From: Limnoperna fortunei
Lineage: Eukaryota; Mollusca; Bivalvia; Mytilida; Modiolidae
DNA length: 64,000 nucleotides
Assembly (NCBI GenBank): GCA_944474755.1
Contig: OX104113.1
Coordinates: 67,042,074 to 67,106,073 of the forward strand
Direction of reading: 5' to 3'
Numbering within the stretch: the first letter of the stretch is position 1; each line of letters starts with the position of its first letter. Position numbers and translations under genes: made by a program. The notes below the pieces were generated by a model. The model searched no databases and was not told the origin of the DNA. It was given only the letters and a program-made list of their open reading frames with translations. Shown piece after piece: positions 36,145 to 46,461 of the stretch.

Positions 36145-36213
36145 AACCAAAACCATGCATACTAGCATGTGAAGGAAACTTTATATGTGAGGAAGGCACT
36201 TGTAAACCTAAAA
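36145..36213 (+). pseudogene. B17: dead B exon, acceptor AG lost
   Basis: Sequence aligns over all 69 bp with B exons (AACCAAAACCATGCATAC..., GAAGGCACTTGTAAACC), keeping four Cys codons and a donor GTATGT. The acceptor that reads TTTTTGTAG elsewhere is TTTGGTAA here (AA at 36143-36144). It should be skipped, unless a cryptic site is used. Confidence 0.8.
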
Positions 36214-36660
36214 GTATGTAAAATAAAAGTAAAATAATCATTTAAATCTTTATGATGTCATTTGTACACTTTCGCTTTCATGTATTAGGCTTCGTAAAGC
36301 CGAATTAATAACGCATTAGTTAAGAATACAAAGTGAAGATCTCAGCTGACCTTTTTTCATGTGGGGACTTGTAATTGAGATGATGAGTGGTCACTTGTTG
36401 CATACCGCTTGTAATATTAAAGTCAATGTACTTGCCACTTTATGTAAAGTTACTTCGTTTTCTTTAATAAAAATGCAATACCAGGAACTGTAAATTTATG
36501 TTGCGTGTTGTTCCATTTTCTTTATAGTAGCGTTTATTTAGATTTCTGATTGCACATTATTGATATTGCGACGAAGATGTTTCGTTTATTGGTATGTTAA
36601 TTTAAAATAATTCTGTCCTGTTTGGATTGTTTTTAAGTAAAATTAATTGATGAATTACAG

Positions 36661-36759
36661 CTGCTTGCAAACGATCATGTAAAGAAAATGCCGAGTGTGT
36701 AAAAGGGAAATGCAGATGCAGAAAGGGATTCACAAAAACTATATTTGGCACATGTGTCC
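36661..36759 (+). CDS. A18: diverged A exon
   Basis: Phase 1-1, 99 bp, six Cys kept (ACKRSCKENAECVKGKCRC). Clearly older and more diverged than A1-A17. Donor TCC|GTAAGT style with last base c, so it can join B18 (CTA) or B19 (CAA). Confidence 0.85.
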
Positions 36760-36826
36760 GTAAGTACTTTTTTGCAATGGTTTATTGGCAGTCTCATTGT
36801 TTATGTAATAATTCGATTTGTCTTAG

Positions 36827-36895
36827 TACCAAAACCCTGCATACCAGCATGTGGAACAAACTTTGTATGTAAGGAAAGCTCTTTTAACACTAACT
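36827..36895 (+). CDS. B18: decaying B exon, missing Cys, stop-forming junction
   Basis: Acceptor TTGTCTTAG and donor GTATGT are present and length is still 69 bp. The fourth Cys codon is TTT (KESSFNTN). Its last base is t, and the next exon B19 begins with aa, so normal B18-B19 splicing makes TAA. Joining to A19 instead would give TTT and stay open. The intron before it is only 67 bp. Confidence 0.55.
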
Positions 36896-37193
36896 GTATG
36901 TATTTAATTTGTAAAATTTGAAGGAGGACTGCTTGTTATGAATGTTTTTTTTTACTTTTCTTTATGGACTGCAAGAAAATGGAGCGTGCATGCGAAATTG
37001 TATCAATATCTATATAAGTAAAGGCTATTTCTTTTTTTTAATTCAAATAAAGGAATTTCTACAGTGTTAGAAAACTATTTTTCAACAATGATAATAAAGC
37101 AAATTAAGAAACTACGAAAATACCAACATTCTACAATAACAGTATAAAGTTTTTATGGTATCGATATTGGCATTTAACGCTGCTTATTTGTAG

Positions 37194-37262
37194 AACAAAA
37201 ACCTTGCAAACCAAACTGTGCGAAGAACTTTCTTTGTGTTGATGGCAAATGTCGACCTAGAG
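37194..37262 (+). CDS. B19: diverged B exon
   Basis: Phase 1-1, 69 bp, four Cys with normal spacing (PCKPNCAKNFLCVDGKC). Joins A18 in frame if B18 is skipped. The flanking intron 37263-37720 shows nothing. Confidence 0.75.
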
Positions 37263-37720
37263 GTATGTGTTTAAAGGTCTACATTAAAAATATTTATTTC
37301 TAAAACTGCTACTTGCAAATTATATCAGTTACAGAAAAGTTTTTTTTTTTGTTTTTTCCTGAGTAATTACAGACATGGAAGTGACACTACAACATATATA
37401 TATGAAACCGATTTGTATCATGCGTTGGTAGACTAATATAATGTCTGTATAACAGAATTCAAATTTTATAAATGTTAGCCTTTTTATTAATGTTGGCGGT
37501 TATTCATGTGTAACGTTGTCATTACTTTATTCATAATAGTTCGTGTTACCTGATTGTTTTCTTCGCGCTTGTTGTTTGTAGTCTTTTGATTTTGTACTTT
37601 CAACTTTTAAGTATCTTATGATTTACGTGAAAGGAAAATGTAAATTGTGTTGGTAATTTAATTTAACTAACATGACATATTTTGATTAAAAGATACATTG
37701 ACATGCGTTCATTTTTTCAG

Positions 37721-37819
37721 TTTTATGCAAGCGAAAATGTCAAGCAAATGCTATATGCATTAACGGAAAATGTCAATGCAATAAGTATTTTTACAAAACG
37801 AAACGTGGGTCATGCGTTC
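37721..37819 (+). CDS. A19: diverged A exon
   Basis: Phase 1-1, 99 bp, six Cys with A spacing (LCKRKCQANAICINGKCQC) but the second half is YFYKTKRGSC. The next intron (37820-38585) shows no feature. Confidence 0.78.
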
Positions 37820-38585
37820 GTAAGTATATTAATTACCTCATTTTGCTACAAAACAATCAATAGAAGTAATTTCGTAGTTATTTCCATGAGCAGTCCTAAT
37901 GTGTTAAATTTAAAACATTTGCTAAAACGTTTAAAACGGAAAGTGAAGCATATCTGTGGACTGCTTATTAGTTTAGTTAGCAGTGTCGCTTTACCGGATT
38001 TTGTTAAATGCATATATTGCAATATTTAGCAAAGAAACTCAGGGTGATGGTTCCCAAACATTTGCTTCGTTTAAAGGTATCACTGTGAAAAGTGTAATAG
38101 GTTAACGAAAACTTACCTACTACAGAAAACGGCAGGTGTAGTGGATATGGATAAACAGTTTTGAGGCCACGTATACGTACGAACAACCTCTAACTTGTTG
38201 AGATTGTGGCACTTTACTAACTTGGTATCTCAAATTTAGGTATGTCCATCTATTGTCGTCGGTGACTTGTTACGTTACCCTTCTCTTTGAAGGTACTATT
38301 TCTTGCAGACCGATAAACACACGTTTTATTTCTTTAATGCTATGCTGAGTAAATTATTTTAAAAGTATGTTAAAGAGCAGAGCCCGAAAGTTTTGCGTTA
38401 TATGTCATGGAAATTAGAGAAGACGATTTCTGGGCAATTACATTGTAAACATATTGCCATGATAATTGAAATTATAATACCTGATACTCTTAGTAAAAAA
38501 GACTAGATTTGTTTTTTCATAGCAATTGAGTAAACCACAAAATTTCTAACATAAAGAAAACTAACAAAAACATCACCTTTTACAG

Positions 38586-38690
38586 GGCGTTGTCACTCGA
38601 CTAGTTGTGGCACAAATGCCTTCTGTTATAAAAGAAGATTTTGCCGTTGTAAGGAAGGACATAATGGTGATCCAAACTATTTATGTAAAG
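38586..38690 (+). CDS. EGF-like exon (35 aa) ending the Cys-rich arm
   Basis: Phase 1-1 with six Cys (RCHSTSCGTNAFC, FCRCKEGHNGDP). After this exon the protein changes from EGF-like to kringle modules. The intron 38691-39870 is AT-rich without recognisable content. Confidence 0.75.
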
Positions 38691-39870
38691 GTAGCGTTAT
38701 TAAATATTTATAGAAACTACAAACTATATTCAAAGAATACATATTAATAATTCAGCGATATTATAATCATTTTAATTTTAAAAACATAAATTAAAATGAA
38801 AATTTAAAAACAATAATTTTAAAGTTTCTTACTGTCAGACAAACTTTAAAATACAATGAATTATTTAAAAATAACACCAAGAACTATTAAACTAGACTGT
38901 GACCTATTCAAAGTTGCCTTCAAAGTGCTATAAAATCCCTAAATATGAATATGCCCAATATAACGTTCGAGTTGTCATTTATCTGTTGCCGTAATTACGG
39001 TATCTAATGGATAAATCATCTGACCTTTTGACTTTAATCGATGTTACATTTAAGTCTCGAGATAAAAGGTCTTGAAACCCTTCTTTTTACCGTTACTATT
39101 AATATTATGAAACTGTTCTCGCAAAAAAGACAAGGACATGTTCCCAATCTCATATTGTCAAGTAAAGTAAAACAGAAGATACAGGAAATAAGACACGTCA
39201 AGCAGACGGCATGTATAAAATCATATGGTTAATTGGAAATGTATATCTTTTTGATCACTCACTACAAACTTTCTATACTTTTGTACATTGATAGACAGTG
39301 TTTATTGTATTTTCAATAGAAATAGATCATAATGAAGAAAACAATTCAAACCAAATAAGATTTAATTAATTACAAAATCAATGTACAAAAAATATACACA
39401 TGTTACAAAAAACCAAACATAATATCAACAAACTCTTAAAACATACAACCATCAAGAACACCGATAACTAATGAGATGCGAGTCCTGCTTTAATAGTGAC
39501 ACCCGTCGTGTTACTTATTATTGTAATTGATATGTTAGGTAACGACAAGACAAATAATTTACCCAGGAATATTCGTAATCATTTGTGTAACTGGGGTTAC
39601 CAAATATATATCAGTTGTTCTTTTTGTCAAAACTGCGAAATATTTTTATCAGAGTAATACTTTATATAACAAATATTTATTTACCAGAGTACTAATGTTA
39701 AGAGAAAAATGACAAAGTTTAACTCATAATTAGACTTATACTAAAAATCCAAGGGACTGAGAGAAAAAAAATAGACAAAACTGTTATAAAAGAAACACCA
39801 ACTCCTATAAAAACAAAGCGTCAAACCTTTATCCTACAAAGTATAAAAACATTTTTGGTAGCATTTAAAG

Positions 39871-40095
39871 ACTGTTTAGCAAATGCCATGGGCATTGAGT
39901 ATAATGGCAGAATAAGTACAACTGAAAGTGGAAGATCATGCCAAGAATGGTCGAAACAATACCCACATCAACATAGATTTACCCAAGTTGGTGATGGGCG
40001 TAATTATTGTCGAAATCCAGACGGTGCAGAAAGACCATGGTGTTACACAACAGATAGTAAAAAAAGATGGGAATATTGCAACATACCCATTTGTG
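39871..40095 (+). CDS. Kringle 1
   Basis: Phase 1-1 exon with a full kringle: six Cys, GIEYNGRISTTESGRSC, YPHQHRF, NYCRNPDGAERPWCYT, WEYCNIPIC. The start at 39871 (AAAG|AC, codon GAC) matches the starts of kringles 2 and 3; an AG at 39860-39861 would add three residues. Kringles bind ligands or mediate protein contacts; no serine-protease domain follows. The donor is weak (G|GTCAGT). Confidence 0.9.
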
Positions 40096-40469
40096 GTCAG
40101 TATATATTTTATATAATTATATAATTTCTTTAACAAAATATGCAGGCTGGTTACTCCAAAGCTCGTTCAGAACTATGGCACTGGATTACCGATTGACACT
40201 TTTAGACGAAGGCTAAACTACTTGTTATTAAATTGTATCTATTTGAGAAAGATTTTAATTAACATTAATCAAATAGACATAAATTATTATAAATATTTAC
40301 AAGAATTATACCAAAAACTTCTTTTAAAAGTATGGCTATCGTTTTGTAAGAGATAAAATAAGACAAAGCAAATGCCTTAATACAAGAGAAGTCGTTTACA
40401 ATTTGTTCAAAGAAAGTTTGGATCTCTTTTAAAAAATGTACCTTTGTAGGAGTAATTCATTAAAAAAAT

Positions 40470-41154
40470 ACCGTACCATCAACTACCAAATTTGGTAGTT
40501 TTTTCAATCCTTGTTTTCGATTGGGATTGTGATCTTGCATTATAAACAACTTTTACATTTGTATGTGTTTATGATACAAAACAGAAATTAAATTGATAAA
40601 AAACGTCTTTGTTAGTTTTAAATGTGTAATGAAATTACTTTCTGGTGTGCCTTGTCATTGAAAAGTGTTGATTTATACACAAATACTAAAATCATTAATT
40701 GAAGTGATGATTAATAAGTTGTCTGATTACACCCTTTACACTGATATCATCTTTAAATGTCACTAATTATATTGTTAAGTTTCTTCCCAAATCTTCCTAA
40801 GGGAATTTATGACACCTGAACTGTGAATTGTTAGTTTTATATAGATTGGTTTTAATAAAATGACATTTTTAGAAATTCTGTTAATTATTTATGCGGTTAT
40901 TAAACAACATCTGTTTAGTCTTTTTTACTTCGTGTTTTTTTATTTACAAAAACCGTAAATTAGAAATGCACAGAGCTACACTGTATACCAAAAATTAAAG
41001 GCTTTTATGTCAGGTTTTTTTTTCAAATCGGCGAAACACGAATTTAAGAATCCCACGAAATGCCTTTTTTTCTTAACCCACGAAAATTGATTTTCATGAA
41101 AATAAATAAATCCACAGACATTTTTTTACCAAATTTTGTAGTTGATGGTACGGT
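40470..41154. mobile_element. TIR DNA element, 685 bp
   Basis: Inverted termini of 28 bp differ at one base: both contain ACCGTACCATCAACTAC and AATTTGGTA (40470-40497, reversed at 41127-41154). No coding frame; inside is the CACGAAA/AAATCCACAG-type sequence often seen in molluscan MITEs. No convincing target duplication. Confidence 0.7.
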
Positions 41155-41863
41155 TTATTTTTTACAAATGTTGCCATGTTTGTACAAATGGGAAAACATT
41201 CCTTGAACGATTCAATAAGATCTGGTGCACAACGTAAATACTTTTCTTATCTTTATGTGAATTTTTGAAGATCTTGGTTAAAGTTGTAAGATGATTTAAT
41301 AACAATAAGTACCATCTTCTGTAAAATTATCTGAATGATGACTTAGTTCCCCTACAGAAAAGGGAAAAAATTCCTTAATAAAAACAATAGGATGTGCCCA
41401 ACTTCAATATGTGTGCAATCTTTCTGTTAAGTCCCTGGGATCTGGGTTGGGAATTAAAAACTGTAAGAGGGCTTACGCAAAATAGATACCATACTCTGTA
41501 AACTTTTCTGAAAACGTTCCCAAAATTGGAAAAAAAATTCCACAGCACGTGAGCAATCTTTCTGTTATGTTTTAGATATCGTTTAAAGCTACAAGAGGAG
41601 TTCACAGAATATGTACCCTTTCTTCTCCCTTTCCTTTTCTTCAGCCCGTCTGACTTCATCATACTGTAACCAGGGTACTCGACCAAAGTAATTGGTATGG
41701 CCCAAATATTTTAATCAAATGTAACATGAGCATTCAAAATAAACACACATATCACTTATTTCAAGAAATAATTTTAATATATTTCAACATAATATGCATG
41801 AACATATGATATTACATATACACACGCAAATTCGCTCCATAACAACTGTGAAATCTTTTGCAG

Positions 41864-42088
41864 ATGCACCAAAACCATCATGTGATAGCTCCTCGACAAT
41901 TGAATGTTCTTCGAATGAACAAATAACAGAATGTCCTGTACCAGGGGCAGAAACCGTTACTTACATGAAACCAATTGGTGAAACCAAAGAAGCTTCATGT
42001 GTTTTAGCAGTGACATATGGATTTTATGGGAACAAGATATGGTCCATAAAAAACTGTCATTCAAAATTCTCAGTTTGTTTTACACCAG
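41864..42088 (+). CDS. 75-aa Cys-rich domain exon, DUF3011-like
   Basis: Phase 1-1 exon between kringles 1 and 2. Cys at regular places, with a C-terminal pattern IWSIKNCHSKFSVCF that resembles the WV..GCRAEF ending of DUF3011 domains, and a middle ETKEASCVLAVTYGFYG. The domain call is by pattern memory only. It may equally be an unnamed animal module. Confidence 0.6.
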
Positions 42089-42491
42089 GTAATGCTATTA
42101 TTTGTCTGTAGTATTTTTAGTGACATAGATGCATCGAGTACATATTTATTAGTTATTTGTGGTGAAAATTAATGTTATGTTTATGTTAATGATGTCCCAA
42201 ACAACTTTCTTGCCGTTACTAAATTTTAACGCATTTAATCAAAAACATCAATTGTATTAAGCACGGTTCGTTTAGATCAGCAAGAAATGCATAAGAAAAC
42301 TTAAAATTAGCAACACGGACACAATTTAGTATTGCTAGTGTACACCAGAAGGATTTTGCTGCCATGTACAAGTTTAGTTTAAACATATTTTATTTGTTAA
42401 TAACAAAATGGATCGGACACAAATAAATCATACTTATGACTTACTCCAAAATACAATATTTACATGTAATATTTATACGAACGAGCATGTA

Positions 42492-42540
<49 letters not shown>

Positions 42541-42563
42541 GTGATGATGATGATGATGATGAT
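42492..42563. repeat. (AAT)n-(GAT)n microsatellite
   Basis: AAT repeats from 42492 to 42539 followed by GAT repeats to 42563. It adjoins the 3' end of the reversed LINE at 42650. Confidence 0.95.
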
Positions 42564-42649
42564 CTACACAAAATGAATAATAACAAATATGGTTGAAGAA
42601 AAGGAGAAATAACACATACACTAGGTATTAAAATATGAAATAAATATAG

Positions 42650-43560
42650 CTTTATAGGTGTTGATGATTACGAAGCTACGTTTATCGTTCTTCGATGGTG
42701 CTTAAACTATAAGAAATCTTTTAGACCGTTTTACAAATGCATAAACATGGTTAAATGGAGTTTTATTTTGATCGATAGTTAACTCTGGCCTTCCAAAATC
42801 TAGTAAGTTAAGGTCCATTGCGATATTATTAGATAGCCAAGTGAGATCATTAATTCGTAATTCCCTTTAGTCCCTATACAGTGGTCATTCAAAAAAGTAG
42901 TGTTGTGCATTTTCAGTTGCAAGGCCACAACGACAGGAGGAGTCTGTGTTAATATTAGCTTTGCATAGTTCATTATTTAGGAATGACGCAGAGCATCTTA
43001 ACTGTGTTAAAATTATAAGTTTTCTTGGTCCATATGAGAAATATTCCGGGATGTTTTTTATTAATTGTTTGGGGTTTTTTTCATTTCCATTTTGAGTTGT
43101 CCGAGAGACTTTGAATGTCGAATTGACGGGTCAAGATTGTTCCAATTTTTTATTGTGGCAGGTATAAATGAGTCAATTGTTAGAGACAATCTGCAAAAAG
43201 GCAGAATAATATCTTCGCCATTTCTTAAAGGATATGTTGTCATACTTTGTATATTTGAGGGTATAAGATTGCAAAAATAATCCGGGGCGTGTCTGTTTAT
43301 AATATTGTAAAACATGTGTAGCTGTAGTTTTCTTCTTTGTCTTCTTACAGCTAACGTCTCCCACCCAATTTCCTGATATAATAATTCTTTTTTAGTAAAT
43401 ATTGGCAATCTAGTTACTATTCTTGCACATTCCAACTGTAATTGTTCCAGTCTATTAGCATTGCTAATACCACAATTATCCCACACTTCAGTTGCGTATT
43501 CAAAAATAGGTATAATAATAGCTGCCATGTACAAGTGAGGCATGCTACCAAAGGGCATCA
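42650..43560 (-). mobile_element. LINE ORF2 3' fragment, reversed
   Basis: Minus-strand frame 43558-43061 reads YATEVWDNCG, RLEQLQLECARIVTRLP, YQEIGWETLAVRRQRRKLQL and YPLRNGEDI, typical of the C-terminal part of non-LTR retrotransposon RT proteins. Further on (about 43000-42880, other frame) SASFLNNELC and SCRCGLATENAQHYFFE are followed by a stop where the zinc-binding Cys is expected. Dead copy in the intron 42089-43684. It differs from the LINE at 32136. Confidence 0.8.
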
Positions 43561-43684
43561 GGATGATAACGCAAAACTTGTATAGTAATAATAAAAATAT
43601 GTCTAATTACTAAGTGTTTTATTTTCATTACCTGAACCATAATAAGTAAATTTGAAATTCAACAGCTGACAATGTTTTTTTTAG

Positions 43685-43717
43685 AAATATCAGTACCAGA
43701 ATTGCCTCCACCAAAAG
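43685..43717 (+). CDS. Linker micro-exon (11 aa, Pro-rich)
   Basis: 33-bp phase 1-1 exon (TTTTTAG acceptor, GTACGT donor) encoding ISVPELPPPK. Its place before kringle 2, and a similar 27-bp exon before kringle 3, support it as a flexible spacer. Confidence 0.6.
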
Positions 43718-44261
43718 GTACGTTGCGTATAATACGTTGTGTACGAAACTAAAGTCTCGAATCATATTGTGGTCAGAACGTTTTACACGATTTGTTTAAG
43801 AAGCCTTCGATATACATTGTGCAAAATAATATAATAAATAGAGAACTCATGGGATTTGTCTGCACCGTAGCGCATTTGTACGATGTTTTTGTCTCAACAG
43901 GAAATAACAAATTCGGAATATTTTAATCCCGTAAACACCTAATGTGGCGTTCCTATAATCCGCAACAATACATAATTAAAGATTTCAAACGTCAATTTTA
44001 TTAAGCACAGTGCTTTAAGATCAGCAAGAAATACATACGAAAACTTAAAATTAGCTACATGGACACAAATAATTTTTGCAAGTGTACAACAGAAGTCAAA
44101 TCGAGAGTAGGTTACACAACATTAGGTAGTATAGCTTTCTGAGCTAAATTGGTTCCCACTTAGTTAACTGTATTTGTTAAAATTAAGAGATTTCAACCAA
44201 TCGCTGTTTTAAAAATTAATTAACTACTGATCACGCAGCAGAAACTGAATACACAATATGA

Positions 44262-44681
<420 letters not shown>

Positions 44682-44879
44682 TGATTTATATAGTGATATC
44701 ACAATATTGCGAATTAGTGTTTAGCTGTAGTACATTATTTATGAATTATGAATGCCTATAAAAAAGCGTCATTAATATTTGATATATGGGTTTTTTTCTT
44801 CATTTGATTTGTCAACATGCTGAGTACACAAGAGATCTGTAATCATTTATATTTTTTGTATGTATATATTAATAAAAGT

Positions 44880-45071
44880 GGACCTTGGTTGTGGGTTAGA
44901 GTCTCACTGCATGCAGGATGTACTCGACTTTAATCTTAATTCACAAGGATTGACATTTTTCAAACCGAAGGTCGGGTTTTTTCTCCGGCTTCTTCCCCAA
45001 TAAAAACTGGACGCCATGATATAGCTGAAAAATTGCTGAAAGTTGCATTTAACATCATTCAAACAAACAAC
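44880..45071 (+). mobile_element. 5'-truncated SINE, 12-bp TSD
   Basis: Starts in the B-box region (GGGTTAGAGTCTCACTGC) and keeps body and tail of the SINE at 4624. Perfect flanking copies of ATTAATAAAAGT at 44868-44879 and 45072-45083. In the kringle 2-linker intron. Confidence 0.9.
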
Positions 45072-45207
45072 ATTAATAAAAGTCGCAATTTTTTAAATAG
45101 AAAACAAAACAAATGACAAACCATTTTACAACATGAGATGTTTAAGTATTTGTACCAACTTATAAGATGAGTAAATGCATTTATTACAAAAATTATTATA
45201 ATTACAG

Positions 45208-45234
45208 CTCCAGTAAATCCAGGAGATGTTGATG
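45208..45234 (+). CDS. Linker micro-exon (9 aa)
   Basis: 27-bp phase 1-1 exon (TTACAG acceptor, GTAGGT donor) encoding PVNPGDVD. Parallel to the 33-bp linker before kringle 2. Short, so less certain. Confidence 0.5.
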
Positions 45235-45561
45235 GTAGGTTTGGTTTAATTTGATAATTTCAGAACTTTTATGTTTCTCAAGAAAGAGGTTAGTAAGTTA
45301 AACTTAATTCTCAGACCCAACGTTAATGCATAAAAGATTTCAAGACACATAACAAGTCGACAATGCATCAGACGAGAATCAGACGAAACCAACATCTAAA
45401 ACTAAAAATAAAAATGAGAAATAACAAGTTAATTAATGGTTCTCTGTGTAATTAATAATAATCAAAACTTGTATGCATTTTCAACTAATTTATCATTGAA
45501 TATATTCCCTGTTTATTGTAAGTGATAAAATATTATGGACTAAATACTAAAGATTTTACAG

Positions 45562-45786
45562 AATGTAGAAGGACTGAAAATGGTGTGGAATACAAAGGAA
45601 GAACTAGGGAGACAGAGACTGGACGAAAATGTCAATACTGGGAAAGACAATATCCGCACAAACACGGGTTTGGAAGCTTAAAGACCGAGCATAATTACTG
45701 TAGAAATCCCGATAACTCTGCCAGGCCATGGTGTTACACAAATGACCCAAATAAACGATGGGAATACTGTTCAATACCTATGTGTT
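45562..45786 (+). CDS. Kringle 3
   Basis: Phase 1-1 exon, 75 aa, six Cys: TECRRTENGVEYKGRT, GRKCQYWERQYPHKH, NYCRNPDNSARPWCYT, WEYCSIPMC. The last base t can join 46175 (TCT) or the transmembrane exon 57296 (TAT). Confidence 0.92.
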
Positions 45787-46174
45787 GTAAGTCCACTGTT
45801 GCAATCATATTTTTCGTTTTGTAGGTATAAATCTAAATATTTTGTATTAATCGTATCTGTTGAATTAAAATTTGATTACCTGCATGTAATAAATTGTCCG
45901 TCGCGATTCATTATAAATATATTACATAAAAGTCTGCACATTACTTTGGCTGAAGTACACATTGATTTAAAAATATACATATGTTACCTAAATAAATTAA
46001 AATGTGTCTTCAAAAGTATATAAGACGTTTATTTTTGTATCCATAGAGTTTTTTTAAAGTTAAATCTTATTTCTTGGCATGGTTAGATAAAAATTGAAAG
46101 TCTGTACTAATATTATTGTTTTGATTTTCACTTTAATAAGCACCACTTAAAAGATATTTTGTTTACTTTTTCAG

Positions 46175-46461
46175 CTGCATGTAACATTCAAGAAGATGTT
46201 GTGCAATGCAACGCAACCATTCAGTTGAGTGGGAAATGCTTTTACAAATCAAAACACCGAGCTAAATGTATGTATACGGTACAAATGACAGATGCTGGAA
46301 ATGGACAGGAAGCAACAATTAAAACCGGCAATCGGGCGATAACTTTGACAAACGGTGGAAGCCTCTCAGAATGTGCCGACTTTACTCTTAATCAGGGTTT
46401 ACTGCTAATCAAGGAAAACATTTGCAAGTGTACTGAGAAACCAGAAATAATTTTAAATTGA
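46175..46461 (+). CDS. C-terminal exon of the secreted form, stop at a splice donor
   Basis: Phase 1 in after TTTTTCAG. Encodes about 94 residues with Cys at both ends (ACNIQEDVVQC, KCFYKSKHRAKC, ECADFTLN, ICKCTEKP) and then TGA at 46459-46461. I do not recognise the domain. TGA is followed at once by GTAAGT, a perfect donor, so the exon could be spliced on with the stop as its last codon. No AATAAA is seen close by. A one-base error would be an alternative explanation, since the exon is one base short of a symmetric 1-1 exon. Confidence 0.6.

Larger units (their letters stand above)
14983..36213 (+). repeat. Tandem array of 17 two-exon cassettes (A 99 bp + B 69 bp, unit about 1.06 kb)
   Basis: A exons start at 14983, 16036, 17100, 18165, 19227, 20288, 21351, 22412, 23473, 24534, 25600, 26659, 27724, 28787, 29846, 30911 and 31824; spacing is 1053-1066 bp except the last (913 bp). 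A encodes C-x3-C-x5-C-x4-C-x-C-x11-C. B encodes C-x3-C-x5-C-x4-C. Acceptors (TTTCAG; TTTTGTAG) and donors (GTAAGTAC; GTACGTAT) are conserved, and every exon is phase 1-1. Each full unit adds 56 residues. Introns are nearly as similar between units as the exons. Unit 17 is stretched by a transposon nest and its B exon is dead. Confidence 0.95.

Noticed and set aside
14983..36213. A CRISPR-like or satellite array
   Set aside because: The period of about 1.06 kb, splice sites and Cys-rich exons identify it as an intragenic exon array in a eukaryote.
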